Program-made: the position numbers and the translations under genes | The notes under the pieces: model-generated | The model's database searches: none | What the model was told of the DNA's origin: nothing | The model's input: the letters and a program-made list of their open reading frames with translations, nothing else | Origin: Microbacterium natoriense | GTDB lineage: Bacteria > Actinomycetota > Actinomycetes > Actinomycetales > Microbacteriaceae | DNA length: 64,000 nucleotides | Assembly: GCF_030816295.1 (NCBI RefSeq) | Contig: NZ_JAUSXV010000001.1 | Location: forward strand, 1,984,001-2,048,000 | Direction of reading: 5' to 3' | In this document: in pieces, positions 50,822 through 58,993 of the stretch | How the letters are laid out: every line of letters begins with the position of its first letter | Position numbering within the stretch: position 1 is the first letter of the stretch

Positions 50822-52168
50822 CTCGCACCCGCCGCGGCCGGCGGCTTCGCCGCCAGCATCCGCTCCAGCGCGACCCGAGCGGGAGCCGCCACGTCGTCGG
50901 ACACGGTGATGCGGTTCGGGGTTCGGCCGGCCACGAGCTCTTCGAGAACCCACGCGAGATAGCCGGGGTGGATGCGGTACATGGTCGAGCAGGGGCAGAC
51001 GACCGGGTCGAGGCAGAAGATCTCGTGCTGCGGGAACTGCGCGGCGAGGCGGCGGACGAGGTTGATCTCCGTGCCGATCGCGAACGTCGTCGGTTCGGTC
51101 GCGGCTTCGATCGCCTTGCGGATGTAGTCGGTCGAGCCTGCCTCGTCGGCGGCGTCGACGACCTCCATCGGACACTCGGGGTGCACGATCACGCGAACAC
51201 CCGGGTGCTCCGCACGGGCCTGGTCGATCTGGGCGACCGTGAAACGGCGGTGCACCGAGCAGAAGCCGTGCCAGAGGATGACCTGCGCGTCTTCCAGCTC
51301 GGACGCCGTCGACCCGCCGAGCGCTTTGCGGGGATTCCACATCGGCATCCGCTCGAGCGGTACGCCCATGGCCTTGGCGGTGTTCCGACCAAGGTGCTGG
51401 TCGGGGAAGAACAGCACGCGGCGCCCGCGCTCGAACGCCCATTCCAGCACGGTCTTCGCGTTCGACGACGTGCACACGATGCCGCCGTGACGACCGACGA
51501 AGCCCTTGATGGCAGCGGAGGAATTCATGTATGTGACGGGGATGACGGGAACGCGGCCGTCATCGTCCACGGCGTCCATGTCGCCGTACACATCGGCCGA
51601 GCTGCTCCCAGCAGTCCTCGACCTGGTCGATGTCGGCCATATCGGCCATCGAGCAGCCGGCCGCGAGGTTGGGCAGGATCACCGCCTGCTGAGGTGTGGA
51701 GAGCAGGTCGGCTGTCTCGGCCATGAAATGCACGCCGCAGAAGACGATGGCCTCGGCATCCGTGCGGCTCTTCGCGGCAGTGGCGAGTTGGAAGGAATCT
51801 CCCACGTAGTCGGCGTGCTGCACGACCTCTTCACGCTGATAGAAGTGCCCGAGCACGACCACCCGGTCGCCGAGCGTCCGCTTGGCGGCGCAGATCCTTG
51901 CGTCGAGCTCGGTCTCGCTCGCCTCGCGGTAGGCGGCCGGCAGCTCGCCCTGACGAGGAGCACCGGTCGGGGTCACGTCGCCCATCGAGGAGCCGGGTCC
52001 GTAGCCGGGCCGCGTGTCGAAGTCCCAGGGGCCGGCGGCGAGATCGGTGCTGCAGGTGGCGTCGGTCGACGCCCCGGTCACGATCGCCTGCAGATGGTGG
52101 TCGACCGACGGGTCGAGCCGGGTGACGGGTGCTTCGACAGGCTCAGCAACCCAGGAGTTCGGGGTCAT
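50818..52168 (-). pseudogene. nadA: Quinolinate synthase A, frameshifted in the middle
   Basis: Iron-sulfur enzyme condensing iminoaspartate with dihydroxyacetone phosphate. The N-terminal frame runs from 52168 through VVVLGHFYQREEV, IVFCGVHFMAETADLL and NLAAGCSMADMADIDQVEDC, then fails after CWEQLG; the second frame resumes with VYGDMDAVDDDGRVPVIPVTY and continues to VVCPCSTMYRIHPGYLAWVLE. One base removed near 51595-51605 joins them (~449 residues). Cluster cysteines are present in both halves. The start overlaps the nrtR stop by four bases, and the N-terminus includes a repeat-encoded segment. A sequencing indel is the simplest explanation. Confidence 0.9.
52127..52152. repeat. Dispersed GGGTGCTTCGAC..AACCC repeat inside the nadA N-terminus
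   Basis: GGGTGCTTCGACAGGCTCAG followed by CAACCC resembles a short repeat common in Microbacteriaceae genomes. On the coding strand it encodes WVAEPVEAP of NadA, so the element has been kept in frame. Confidence 0.65.
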
Positions 52169-52875
52169 CGGATGCTCGTTTCTTCGGGGCCGAGCGGGCC
52201 GCGATCGGCCAGCGCGACATCGGTGTTGTAGCGGTACAAGCGGGCGGGGCGGTGGCTTCCGGTGCGGAAGCGGTCAGTGGGGAGCAGGTTTCCCGAGGCC
52301 TCGACCTGGCGGCGGAAGTTGGCCGGGTCGAGGCTCTTTCCGAGGATCGCCTCGTAGGCTTCGCGGAGATCTGCGAGCGTGAACTCCGAGGGGAGGAATC
52401 CGTGCGCGACTCTGCTGTAGCCGACCTTGTTGCGCAGTCGCCACAGCGCGTACTCGATGATCTTCGCGTGATCGAACGCGAGGGAAGGCAGATCGTCGAT
52501 GTCGAACCAGCGCACGTTCTCGGGGGCGCGACCCGACGCCCGGTGCGCCTCGCTCTGGGCGTCGACGTCGTCCTGACGCAACAGCGCCCAGTAGACGATC
52601 GACACGACCCGAGTGGGGGAGCGGTCCACCGCTCCGAAGGCGTAGAGCTGCTCGAGATAGCTTGGTGCGAGACCGGTGGTCTCGGAGAGGGTGCGAGCGG
52701 ATGCATCGACCGGCGACTCCGCTGTCGTGAGCCAGCCGCCGGGCAGCGCCCATTGGTCGGCGAAGGGCTCCCGGGTGCGCAGCACGAGAGGCAGAGCGAG
52801 CACGGCGTCGCCCGACTCGGTGCGGCGCAGCGTGAGGATGACGGTGGAGACCGCCACGCGAATGCTTTGAGTCAT
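52165..52875 (-). CDS. nrtR: NrtR-type Nudix transcriptional regulator of NAD synthesis
   Basis: A 236-residue fusion of a Nudix-like domain (RTREPFADQWALPGGWLTTAES, then LSETTGLAPSYLEQLY, a degenerate Nudix box) and a C-terminal winged helix (FTLADLREAYEAILGKSLDPANFRRQV) as in NrtR repressors, which sense ADP-ribose or NAD derivatives. It heads nadA-nadB-nadC with a four-base overlap, the arrangement known for NrtR in mycobacteria. Start at the ATG 52875, after AAGG; direct repeats upstream are candidate operators. Confidence 0.9.
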   Translation of the reverse strand: MTQSIRVAVSTVILTLRRTESGDAVLALPLVLRTREPFADQWALPGGWLTTAESPVDASARTLSETTGLAPSYLEQLYAFGAVDRSPTRVVSIVYWALLRQDDVDAQSEAHRASGRAPENVRWFDIDDLPSLAFDHAKIIEYALWRLRNKVGYSRVAHGFLPSEFTLADLREAYEAILGKSLDPANFRRQVEASGNLLPTDRFRTGSHRPARLYRYNTDVALADRGPLGPEETSIR

Positions 52876-52876
52876 A

Positions 52877-52927
52877 GTTACCTTAACCTCCCGTGACGAT
52901 CTTAGTGTCTCTTTGACCCTTAGTGTC
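52877..52927 (-). promoter_or_regulatory. Candidate NrtR operator and promoter region
   Basis: GTTACCTTAAC (52877-52887) is an inverted repeat with 4-base arms next to the nrtR start. Further up, CTTAGTGTC occurs twice in direct orientation, 17 bases apart (52902-52910 and 52919-52927), overlapping TTGACA on the minus strand, a likely -35. Confidence 0.45.
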
Positions 52928-52997
52928 AATCGATGACGTCATCCGCCGTCGAGTCCGAAACGTTATCTGGTGCGAGCGGCGAGGCTTGTTCGTCAGG

Positions 52998-53034
52998 GAA
53001 GGGTTTGTTAGGTTACTGTCCTAACAAACCCTTC
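52998..53034. promoter_or_regulatory. Perfect 15-bp inverted repeat upstream of the peptide ABC operon
   Basis: GAAGGGTTTGTTAGG, a 7-base loop (TTACTGT), and its exact complement. The middle reads TTAGGTTA, like a DtxR/IdeR half-site. It could be an operator or an RNA hairpin in the operon leader. There is no T-run. Confidence 0.6.
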
Positions 53035-53142
53035 GGGTGGGTGTCATCCCGCCTCGGAAGGTTCCCGATGAGCCCCATCCGGGGTTCTGCTCCTTCCCGG
53101 AGCACATCCCTCCTGCAGTGCAGCACCGAGAGGAATACAAGA

Positions 53143-54834
53143 ATGATCAGTAACGGAAAGCGCAGGATCGCGCTCACCGCCGTGGCGGGAGCATCCGTCC
53201 TCGCTCTGGGCCTCACCGGCTGTACAGCCGGTGGCGACGGGGGAGGCGACGCCGACGGCGACCGCGCCCTCCGGGTCTGGGCAGGCAGCCAGACCCCCAT
53301 CACCGCGAACTACAACCCGTTCGCCCCCACCGTCCTGCACGGTGCGCTCGGCCCGATCTACGAGCCGCTGTTCTTCTTCAACAAGACCGCCGACGCAGAG
53401 CCGGTCGGCCTCATCGGCGATTCCTACGAGTACAACGAGGACGGCACGGTGATCACGATCACCATCAAGCCCGGCCTCACCTGGTCGGACGGCGAGCCGC
53501 TCACCGCTGCGGACGTCGCGTTCTCCTTCAACTACGAGGCGAACAACCCCGAGGGCAACGGTCTCGTCTCAGCTGAGGCGATCGACGACACCACGGCGGT
53601 CCTGACGTACTCGAGCGCGCAGTACACGACCGAGTTCCAGCGTCTCGGGTCGACCTACATCCTCCCGGAGCACATCTGGTCGGAGATCACCGACTTCGCG
53701 AACTTCGCGAACGAGGAGCCGGTGGGCTCCGGCGCGTACGTCGTCGACAAGACCACCAGCGAGTCGTACACGCTCGTCGCCAACGAGAACTTCCGCGACG
53801 CCGACGAGCTCGGGGTCAAAAAGGTTCAGTACATCGCCCTGGACACCAACCAGACCGCGCAGGATCTGTTCGCCGCCGGTGAGCTGGACTGGGCCGGTAT
53901 GTTCATCCCGAACCCGGACGACGTGACCGCCAACGGGAAGATCGACTGGATCAACACCCCGCAGGACCCGACGGTGCTGTACACCTGCTCGAACGCCGAG
54001 CTCGGCTGCAGCGGCCCGCAGACCGATGTCGCCGTGCGTCAGGCCCTGAACGTCGCGATCGACCGCGCGGCGATCAAGGACAAGGCATTCGTCGGCATGA
54101 CCGGTGACATCTCGCCGACCTTCGCGCTCCTCCCGCGCGACGAGAAGTGGGTCGCGGACTCCGCGAACGAGGTCAGCCCGCAGGAGGCCGACGCCGCCGA
54201 GGCAGGGAGCATCCTCGAGGCCGCCGGCTACGTCAAGGGCGGAGACGGGTTCTACGCGAAGGACGGCGCGACGCTGGAGCTCAGCCTGATCTCCGTCGAC
54301 GGCTGGACCGACTACAACGACGCCGCGAAGCTCATCGCCGAGCAGGCGGAGGCCGCCGGCATCAAGGTCACCGCTTCGACGGTGCAGTGGCAGGAGTTCT
54401 CGGATGCTCGTCAGGGCGGCGACTTCCAGCTGATCGTGGGCGGTGTCGTCGGCACCTCCGTGGCCGACCCGTTCCAGATCTACCGCGACTGGTTCGGCGG
54501 CACCGCCGTCGAGTCGACGAGCCCCGTCGGCACCGAGGTCCCCGCCGGCCGCTGGAACTTCAGCCGCTACAGCAACCCGGTCGTCGACCAGGCGATCCAG
54601 GCCGCGATCAGCACGAACGACGAGGCCGAGAAGAAGGAGCTGTACGGCACCATCCAGACGGAGATCGTCCGTGATCTGCCGTATATCCCACTGGTGATCA
54701 ACGCGACCCAGACCTTCTACAACACGAAGGACTTCACGGGCTGGCCGACGGAGGACGACCTCTACGCCTTCCCGCCGTCTTGGGGCGCGATCGCGGCAGG
54801 CTATGTCCTGACGCAGTTGCAGCCGGCCGAGTGA
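53143..54834 (+). CDS. Peptide-type ABC transporter substrate-binding lipoprotein (family 5)
   Basis: A 563-residue extracellular binding protein. Signal peptide GKRRIALTAVAGASVLALGL and lipobox LTGC near residue 26, a Gly/Asp linker, then the family 5 fold: GPIYEPLFFFNKTADAEPVG, TWSDGEPLTAADVAFSF, and VAVRQALNVAIDRAAIKDKA. It captures oligopeptides, nickel or sugars-like oligosaccharides; cellobiose-type ligands are possible in actinobacteria. First gene of a complete importer operon. Confidence 0.92.
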   Translation: MISNGKRRIALTAVAGASVLALGLTGCTAGGDGGGDADGDRALRVWAGSQTPITANYNPFAPTVLHGALGPIYEPLFFFNKTADAEPVGLIGDSYEYNEDGTVITITIKPGLTWSDGEPLTAADVAFSFNYEANNPEGNGLVSAEAIDDTTAVLTYSSAQYTTEFQRLGSTYILPEHIWSEITDFANFANEEPVGSGAYVVDKTTSESYTLVANENFRDADELGVKKVQYIALDTNQTAQDLFAAGELDWAGMFIPNPDDVTANGKIDWINTPQDPTVLYTCSNAELGCSGPQTDVAVRQALNVAIDRAAIKDKAFVGMTGDISPTFALLPRDEKWVADSANEVSPQEADAAEAGSILEAAGYVKGGDGFYAKDGATLELSLISVDGWTDYNDAAKLIAEQAEAAGIKVTASTVQWQEFSDARQGGDFQLIVGGVVGTSVADPFQIYRDWFGGTAVESTSPVGTEVPAGRWNFSRYSNPVVDQAIQAAISTNDEAEKKELYGTIQTEIVRDLPYIPLVINATQTFYNTKDFTGWPTEDDLYAFPPSWGAIAAGYVLTQLQPAE

Positions 54835-54878
54835 GTCGATAGGAGACGGGGAAGCAGGAAGTAAAAGGAATCAGTGAC

Positions 54879-55874
54879 ATGAAGTTCTATGCACGACGGA
54901 TCGGGTTCTACGCGTTCACGCTGTGGGCCGCGATCTCCCTCAACTTCCTGCTTCCCCGGCTCATGCCGGGGAATCCGGCGGACATCATGATCGCCAAGAT
55001 GCAGCGAGCGGGCGGTGAGGTCTCCGAGACCACCATCCGCAACATCAAGCTCCTGCTCGGCGGCGACGACTCCTCTCTGTGGGAGCAGTACCTCGCGTAC
55101 TGGGGCCGCATGTTCCAGGGCGACCTGGGCGTCTCGGTGACGAAGTTCCCGACGGCGGTGACCGAACTCATCGGTCAGGCGCTGCCGTGGACGCTGATCC
55201 TCGTCGGAACCGTGACCGTGCTGTCCTTCGTGCTCGGCGTCGTGCTCGGCGCCTGGGCCGGGTGGAAGCGCGGCACCTGGGTCGACCACCTCATTCCGGC
55301 GACCACGGTGCTGCAGTCGATCCCGTACTTCTGGATGGCGCTGATCCTCGTCTCCGTCTTCGCTGTCGGTCTCGGCTGGTTCCCGATCTTCGGCGGCTAC
55401 GACGTCTTCGACTTCCCGGACGGCCCGGAGCCGACCTGGGCGTTCTTCACGGACGCGCTGGCGCATTCGATCCTGCCCGCGCTGACGATCGTCATCTCGT
55501 CCGTCGGCGGCTGGATGTTCGGGATGCGGAACATGATGGTCTCCACCCTCGCCGAGGACTACGTCCTCACCGCCGAGGCGAAGGGACTGCGCCCGCGGCG
55601 TATTCTCACCACCTATGCCGCACGGAACGCGGCGATACCGTCGATCGCGGGGTTCTCGATCACGCTCGGCTTCGTCGTGGCCGGTTCCATCGTGATGGAG
55701 CAGGTGTTCACCTACCCGGGCATCGGCAAGCTGATGTTCCAGGCCGTCACGAACAACGACTACTCGCTGATGCAGGGCCTCTTCCTCGTGATCACCATCA
55801 CCGTGCTCGCGGCCAACTTCATCATGGACCTCGTCTATGGCTTCATCGACCCAAGGGCTCGCCAGAATGTCTGA
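54879..55874 (+). CDS. Peptide-type ABC transporter permease (DppB-like)
   Basis: A 331-residue permease with six membrane helices. RIGFYAFTLWAAISLNFLLP start and LPRLMPGNPADIMIAK, the periplasmic loop after helix 1, are DppB hallmarks; the EAA loop is EDYVLTAEAKGLRPRRILTT. ABC importer inner-membrane half that pairs with the next permease. AAAGGA precedes the ATG by a spaced 10 or so bases, and the gene overlaps the next by eight bases. Confidence 0.93.
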   Translation: MKFYARRIGFYAFTLWAAISLNFLLPRLMPGNPADIMIAKMQRAGGEVSETTIRNIKLLLGGDDSSLWEQYLAYWGRMFQGDLGVSVTKFPTAVTELIGQALPWTLILVGTVTVLSFVLGVVLGAWAGWKRGTWVDHLIPATTVLQSIPYFWMALILVSVFAVGLGWFPIFGGYDVFDFPDGPEPTWAFFTDALAHSILPALTIVISSVGGWMFGMRNMMVSTLAEDYVLTAEAKGLRPRRILTTYAARNAAIPSIAGFSITLGFVVAGSIVMEQVFTYPGIGKLMFQAVTNNDYSLMQGLFLVITITVLAANFIMDLVYGFIDPRARQNV

Positions 55875-56841
55875 CACCACGAACCTGATCGTCAAGGATC
55901 AGCCGACCACCGCTCCGGCGACGACTGTCGGTCTCGCGACCGCGACCATGAAGCGTCGTCGCCGTATCCTCCCCAGCACCTCGCCGAAGTTCATGACGGG
56001 CTCGATCATCGTCCTCGCGATCGTGCTCTTCGCGATCCTCGCGCCGATCTTCTCGCAGAATCCGCGCAGTACCGGCAATGAAGCGCTGCAGCCGCCGTCG
56101 GCGGCGCACTGGCTGGGCACCACCAAGCTCGGCAACGACATGTTCGCCCAGCTCGCGATCGGCGCGCAGGGCTCGCTCCTGGTCGGCGTCGTGGCCGGAG
56201 GGATCGCGATCGTGCTGTCGCTGATCTTCGGCGTCCTCGCCGGATACCTCGGCGGATGGCGGGAGGACGGCCTCGCGCTACTCACCAACGTTATGATCGT
56301 GATCCCCGGCCTGCCGTTGACGATGGTGATCGCCTCCTTCGTGGAGCAGCGCAGTTGGCAGCTCGTCGCGTTCGTGCTCGGCATCACCTCCTGGGCGGGC
56401 GCCGCATATGTCCTGCGCCTGCAGACCCGCTCCCTGCGCACCCGTGACTACGTGTACGCCTCGAAGGTTGCGGGGGAGCGCTCGTTCCGCGTCATCCTCG
56501 TCGAGATCATGCCGAACCTGCTGCCGCTGCTCACCGCGCAGTTCCTCTTCGCGATCATCTTCGCCATCCTCGGTGAGGCCGGTCTCTCCTATCTCGGTCT
56601 CGGCCCCAACTCGTCGATCACCTGGGGGACTATCCTCAACGACGCGCAGTCCGGTCAGGCGATCGGACGCGGCGCGTGGTGGTGGTTCGTGCCCCCGGGC
56701 ATCATGATCGCGATGCTCGGCGCCGGACTCGCGCTGATCAACTTCGCGATCGACGAGGTCATCAATCCGAAGCTCCGCAACGCGCCCGAAGCCGCCCGCC
56801 GGGTGCGCAAGGCCGCCAAGACCAAGGGGGTCACCGCATGA
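55867..56841 (+). CDS. Peptide-type ABC transporter permease (DppC-like)
   Basis: A 324-residue permease. The N-terminal cytoplasmic part is ~45 residues; FMTGSIIVLAIVLFAILAPIF is helix 1, then the DppC-type LGTTKLGNDMFAQLAIGAQG and EAA loop RDYVYASKVAGERSFRVILV. Its start overlaps the previous gene by eight bases and its stop overlaps the first ATPase gene by four. Confidence 0.93.
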   Translation: MSDTTNLIVKDQPTTAPATTVGLATATMKRRRRILPSTSPKFMTGSIIVLAIVLFAILAPIFSQNPRSTGNEALQPPSAAHWLGTTKLGNDMFAQLAIGAQGSLLVGVVAGGIAIVLSLIFGVLAGYLGGWREDGLALLTNVMIVIPGLPLTMVIASFVEQRSWQLVAFVLGITSWAGAAYVLRLQTRSLRTRDYVYASKVAGERSFRVILVEIMPNLLPLLTAQFLFAIIFAILGEAGLSYLGLGPNSSITWGTILNDAQSGQAIGRGAWWWFVPPGIMIAMLGAGLALINFAIDEVINPKLRNAPEAARRVRKAAKTKGVTA

Positions 56842-57695
56842 GCGCGCCGGACGCTGTGCTGACCGCACGCAACGTGTCAATCGAATATGAGGTGGACCCA
56901 CCTGTGAGGGCGGTCCGCGACGTCACGCTCACTCTGAACCGGGGGGAGATCCTGGGGCTCGCGGGTGAGTCGGGGTGCGGGAAGACGACGCTGGCGTATG
57001 GGATGAACCGGTTGTTGAAGGCACCGGCGTTGATGACGGGCGGTGAGATCGTGTTCCATGATCGGTCCGGCACGGATATCGATGTCGTCGCGCTTGATGG
57101 CGAGGGGTTGCGGGCGTTCCGGTGGGACAAGATCTCGATGGTGTTCCAGGGGGCGATGAACTCGTTGAACCCGGTGATCGACGTGAAGGCGCAGATATTC
57201 GACATCTTCGACACCCACCGCCCGGGCATGTCGAAGAAGGATAAGACCGCACGCGCCGAGGAGCTTCTCACGCTGGTGGGGGTGGATCCGTCCCGTTTGA
57301 CGAGTTTCCCGCACGAGCTTTCCGGGGGGATGCGGCAGCGGATGATGATCGCGATGGCGTTGGCGTTGGATCCGCAGGTGATGATCATGGACGAGCCGAC
57401 GACGGCGCTGGATGTGGTGGTTCAGCGTGGAATCATCCGAGAGATCATGCGGCTGCGGGAGCGTTTGGGGTTCGCGGTGATCTTCATCACGCACGATCTG
57501 CCGATGCTGATCGAGATCAGCGACCGGATCGCGGTGATGCTGCAGGGGCAGATCGTGGAGCAAGGCACAGCGGAAGAGATCTACCGGTCTCCGCAGCATG
57601 AGTACACGAAGCGGTTGTTGTCGAGTTTCCCCTCTCTGACGGGGGAGCGGGGAGATTTCGTGCGCACCGGTGTGAGCCAGGAGGGAACTCGATGA
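56838..57695 (+). CDS. Peptide-type ABC transporter ATPase (DppD-like)
   Basis: A 285-residue ATPase with Walker A GESGCGKTTLAYG, Q-loop ISMVFQGAMNSLNP, signature ELSGGMRQRMMIAMAL and Walker B VMIMDEPTTALDV. From about base 56938 the codon usage shifts to G-ending codons (GGG, GCG, TTG, CGG), unlike its neighbours, continuing into the next gene. This may mark recombination or transfer. It overlaps the second ATPase gene by four bases. Confidence 0.93.
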   Translation: MSAPDAVLTARNVSIEYEVDPPVRAVRDVTLTLNRGEILGLAGESGCGKTTLAYGMNRLLKAPALMTGGEIVFHDRSGTDIDVVALDGEGLRAFRWDKISMVFQGAMNSLNPVIDVKAQIFDIFDTHRPGMSKKDKTARAEELLTLVGVDPSRLTSFPHELSGGMRQRMMIAMALALDPQVMIMDEPTTALDVVVQRGIIREIMRLRERLGFAVIFITHDLPMLIEISDRIAVMLQGQIVEQGTAEEIYRSPQHEYTKRLLSSFPSLTGERGDFVRTGVSQEGTR

Positions 57696-58552
57696 GCATC
57701 ACGGCGGATGCCGTCCGCGGCACGGGCACGCTGGAGGCCCGGAACCTCACCAAGGACTTCACGTTGCGGTCCGGGTTCAAGAGCACGATTCTGCACGCGG
57801 TGAAGGATGTGTCGTTCACGCTCGAGCCGGGCCGGACGGTCGCGCTGGTGGGGGAGTCGGGGTCGGGGAAGTCGACGATCGCGCGGATGCTGATGAAGCT
57901 CGAGACCCCCACGAGCGGGCAAATCCTCCTCGACGGGCAGCCGTCGGGCAGCCACGGTCGCGCGCTGGCGGGGTACCGGTCGGATGTGCAGATGGTGTTC
58001 CAGGACCCGTTCGCATCTCTCAACCCGTTCCACACGATCATCCATCACCTGGAGCGTCCGATTCGTCTGCACCACCCGCACCTCACGAACGGGCAGGTGC
58101 GGGAGCGGGTGCTGGAACTGCTGGAGCGGGTGAGGCTGTCCCCCGCGGAAGGCTTCGCCGAGCGCCGCCCGCACGAGCTGTCGGGCGGGCAGCGGCAGCG
58201 CGTCGCGATCGCCCGGGCGCTGGCCCCCGGTGCCCGGTTCATCGTCGCCGACGAACCGGTGTCGATGCTGGACGTGTCGATCCGTCTGGGGGTGCTGAAC
58301 CTCCTCGCGGACCTGCAGCGCGAGGAGAACCTCGGCGTTCTCTACATCACCCACGACCTCGCCACCGCCCGCCACTTCAGTGATGAGATCATGGTGCTCT
58401 ACAAGGGCGACGTCGTCGAACGCGGCCCCGCCGACACCGTGATTCTCGACCCCCAGCACGACTACACCCGAACCCTCCTCGGAGCCGCCCCCGACCCCGA
58501 GAACCTCGGCCGCCTCCGCGACGAAGTCCGCGCCGAACTCGCCGGGAAATAA
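57692..58552 (+). CDS. Peptide-type ABC transporter ATPase (DppF-like)
   Basis: A 286-residue ATPase: Walker A GESGSGKSTIARML, Q-loop VQMVFQDPFASLNPF, signature ELSGGQRQRVAIARAL and Walker B FIVADEPVSMLDVS. The C-terminal family tail (YKGDVVERGPADTVILDPQHDYT) is present. G-ending codons persist to about 58330, then normal C-ending usage returns. Last gene of the importer operon, followed by a palindromic element. Confidence 0.93.
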   Translation: MSITADAVRGTGTLEARNLTKDFTLRSGFKSTILHAVKDVSFTLEPGRTVALVGESGSGKSTIARMLMKLETPTSGQILLDGQPSGSHGRALAGYRSDVQMVFQDPFASLNPFHTIIHHLERPIRLHHPHLTNGQVRERVLELLERVRLSPAEGFAERRPHELSGGQRQRVAIARALAPGARFIVADEPVSMLDVSIRLGVLNLLADLQREENLGVLYITHDLATARHFSDEIMVLYKGDVVERGPADTVILDPQHDYTRTLLGAAPDPENLGRLRDEVRAELAGK

Positions 58553-58560
58553 CATCCGCC

Positions 58561-58619
58561 TTCGAATCGCGCGAATGGCCCGGATTCCTGCCGTGATGCA
58601 TCCACTCGCGCGATTCGAA
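58561..58619. repeat. Long-loop palindrome after the ABC operon
   Basis: TTCGAATCGCGCGA (58561-58574) pairs perfectly with TCGCGCGATTCGAA (58606-58619) around a 31-base spacer. It may act as the operon terminator. It is unrelated in sequence to the long-loop palindrome at 24188-24265 but built alike. Confidence 0.75.
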
Positions 58620-58635
58620 CGCGCTGACCAGCCGC

Positions 58636-58641
58636 TAGACT
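58636..58641 (+). promoter_or_regulatory. Likely -10 box of the gcv operon
   Basis: TAGACT would start transcription about seven bases downstream, leaving ~25 bases before the first glycine aptamer. Confidence 0.5.
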
Positions 58642-58671
58642 GAACGCACAACAGAACACGGGCCGAATGAC

Positions 58672-58940
58672 CCACGCGGGAGAGCCCCGGCGAACGCAGC
58701 CGGGCACCGAAGGAGCAAGCCTCCCCGCCAATCTCTCAGGTAACGCGTACCGCGCGGTTCCGGCCACTCTGAAAAGCGATTTCGAGCGAAGCAAGAAATC
58801 GGGTTGAGCGAGGGCGCACCGCGCCCGAGTCGAAACCCTGGCGAGACGATCTCCGCGAGTCTCCGCCTCCACGTTCGTCATCCGCCGACGGTGAAAGCCC
58901 TGCTCAGGGCGAAGCTCTCAGGCCCATGACAGAGGGGGAG
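58672..58940 (+). promoter_or_regulatory. Tandem glycine riboswitch with long linker
   Basis: Two glycine aptamers precede gcvT. Aptamer 1 (~58672-58774) has GGGAGAG, CACCGAAGGAGCAAG and AATCTCTCAGG. Aptamer 2 (~58838-58938) has GGCGAGACG, GCCGACGGTGAAAG, AGCTCTCAGGCCCATGAC and AGAGGGGG. Between lies ~65 bases with two hairpins, the second (GGGTTGAGCGAGGGCGC onward to CGAGTCGAAACCC) resembling the local dispersed repeat. After aptamer 2, GGAGTTC (58937-58943) can pair with GAACTCC (58987-58993), masking the GGGAG ribosome site; glycine should open it and turn gcvTHP on. Confidence 0.9.
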
Positions 58941-58993
58941 TTCCGAGGAACGGCGACGTCGCCGTTCCACCCGCCCACGCCCGGGAGAACTCC

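Noticed and set aside
58636..58993. A T-box or SAM-type riboswitch upstream of gcvT
   Set aside because: The conserved elements are those of tandem glycine aptamers, and the gcv operon is the expected target.
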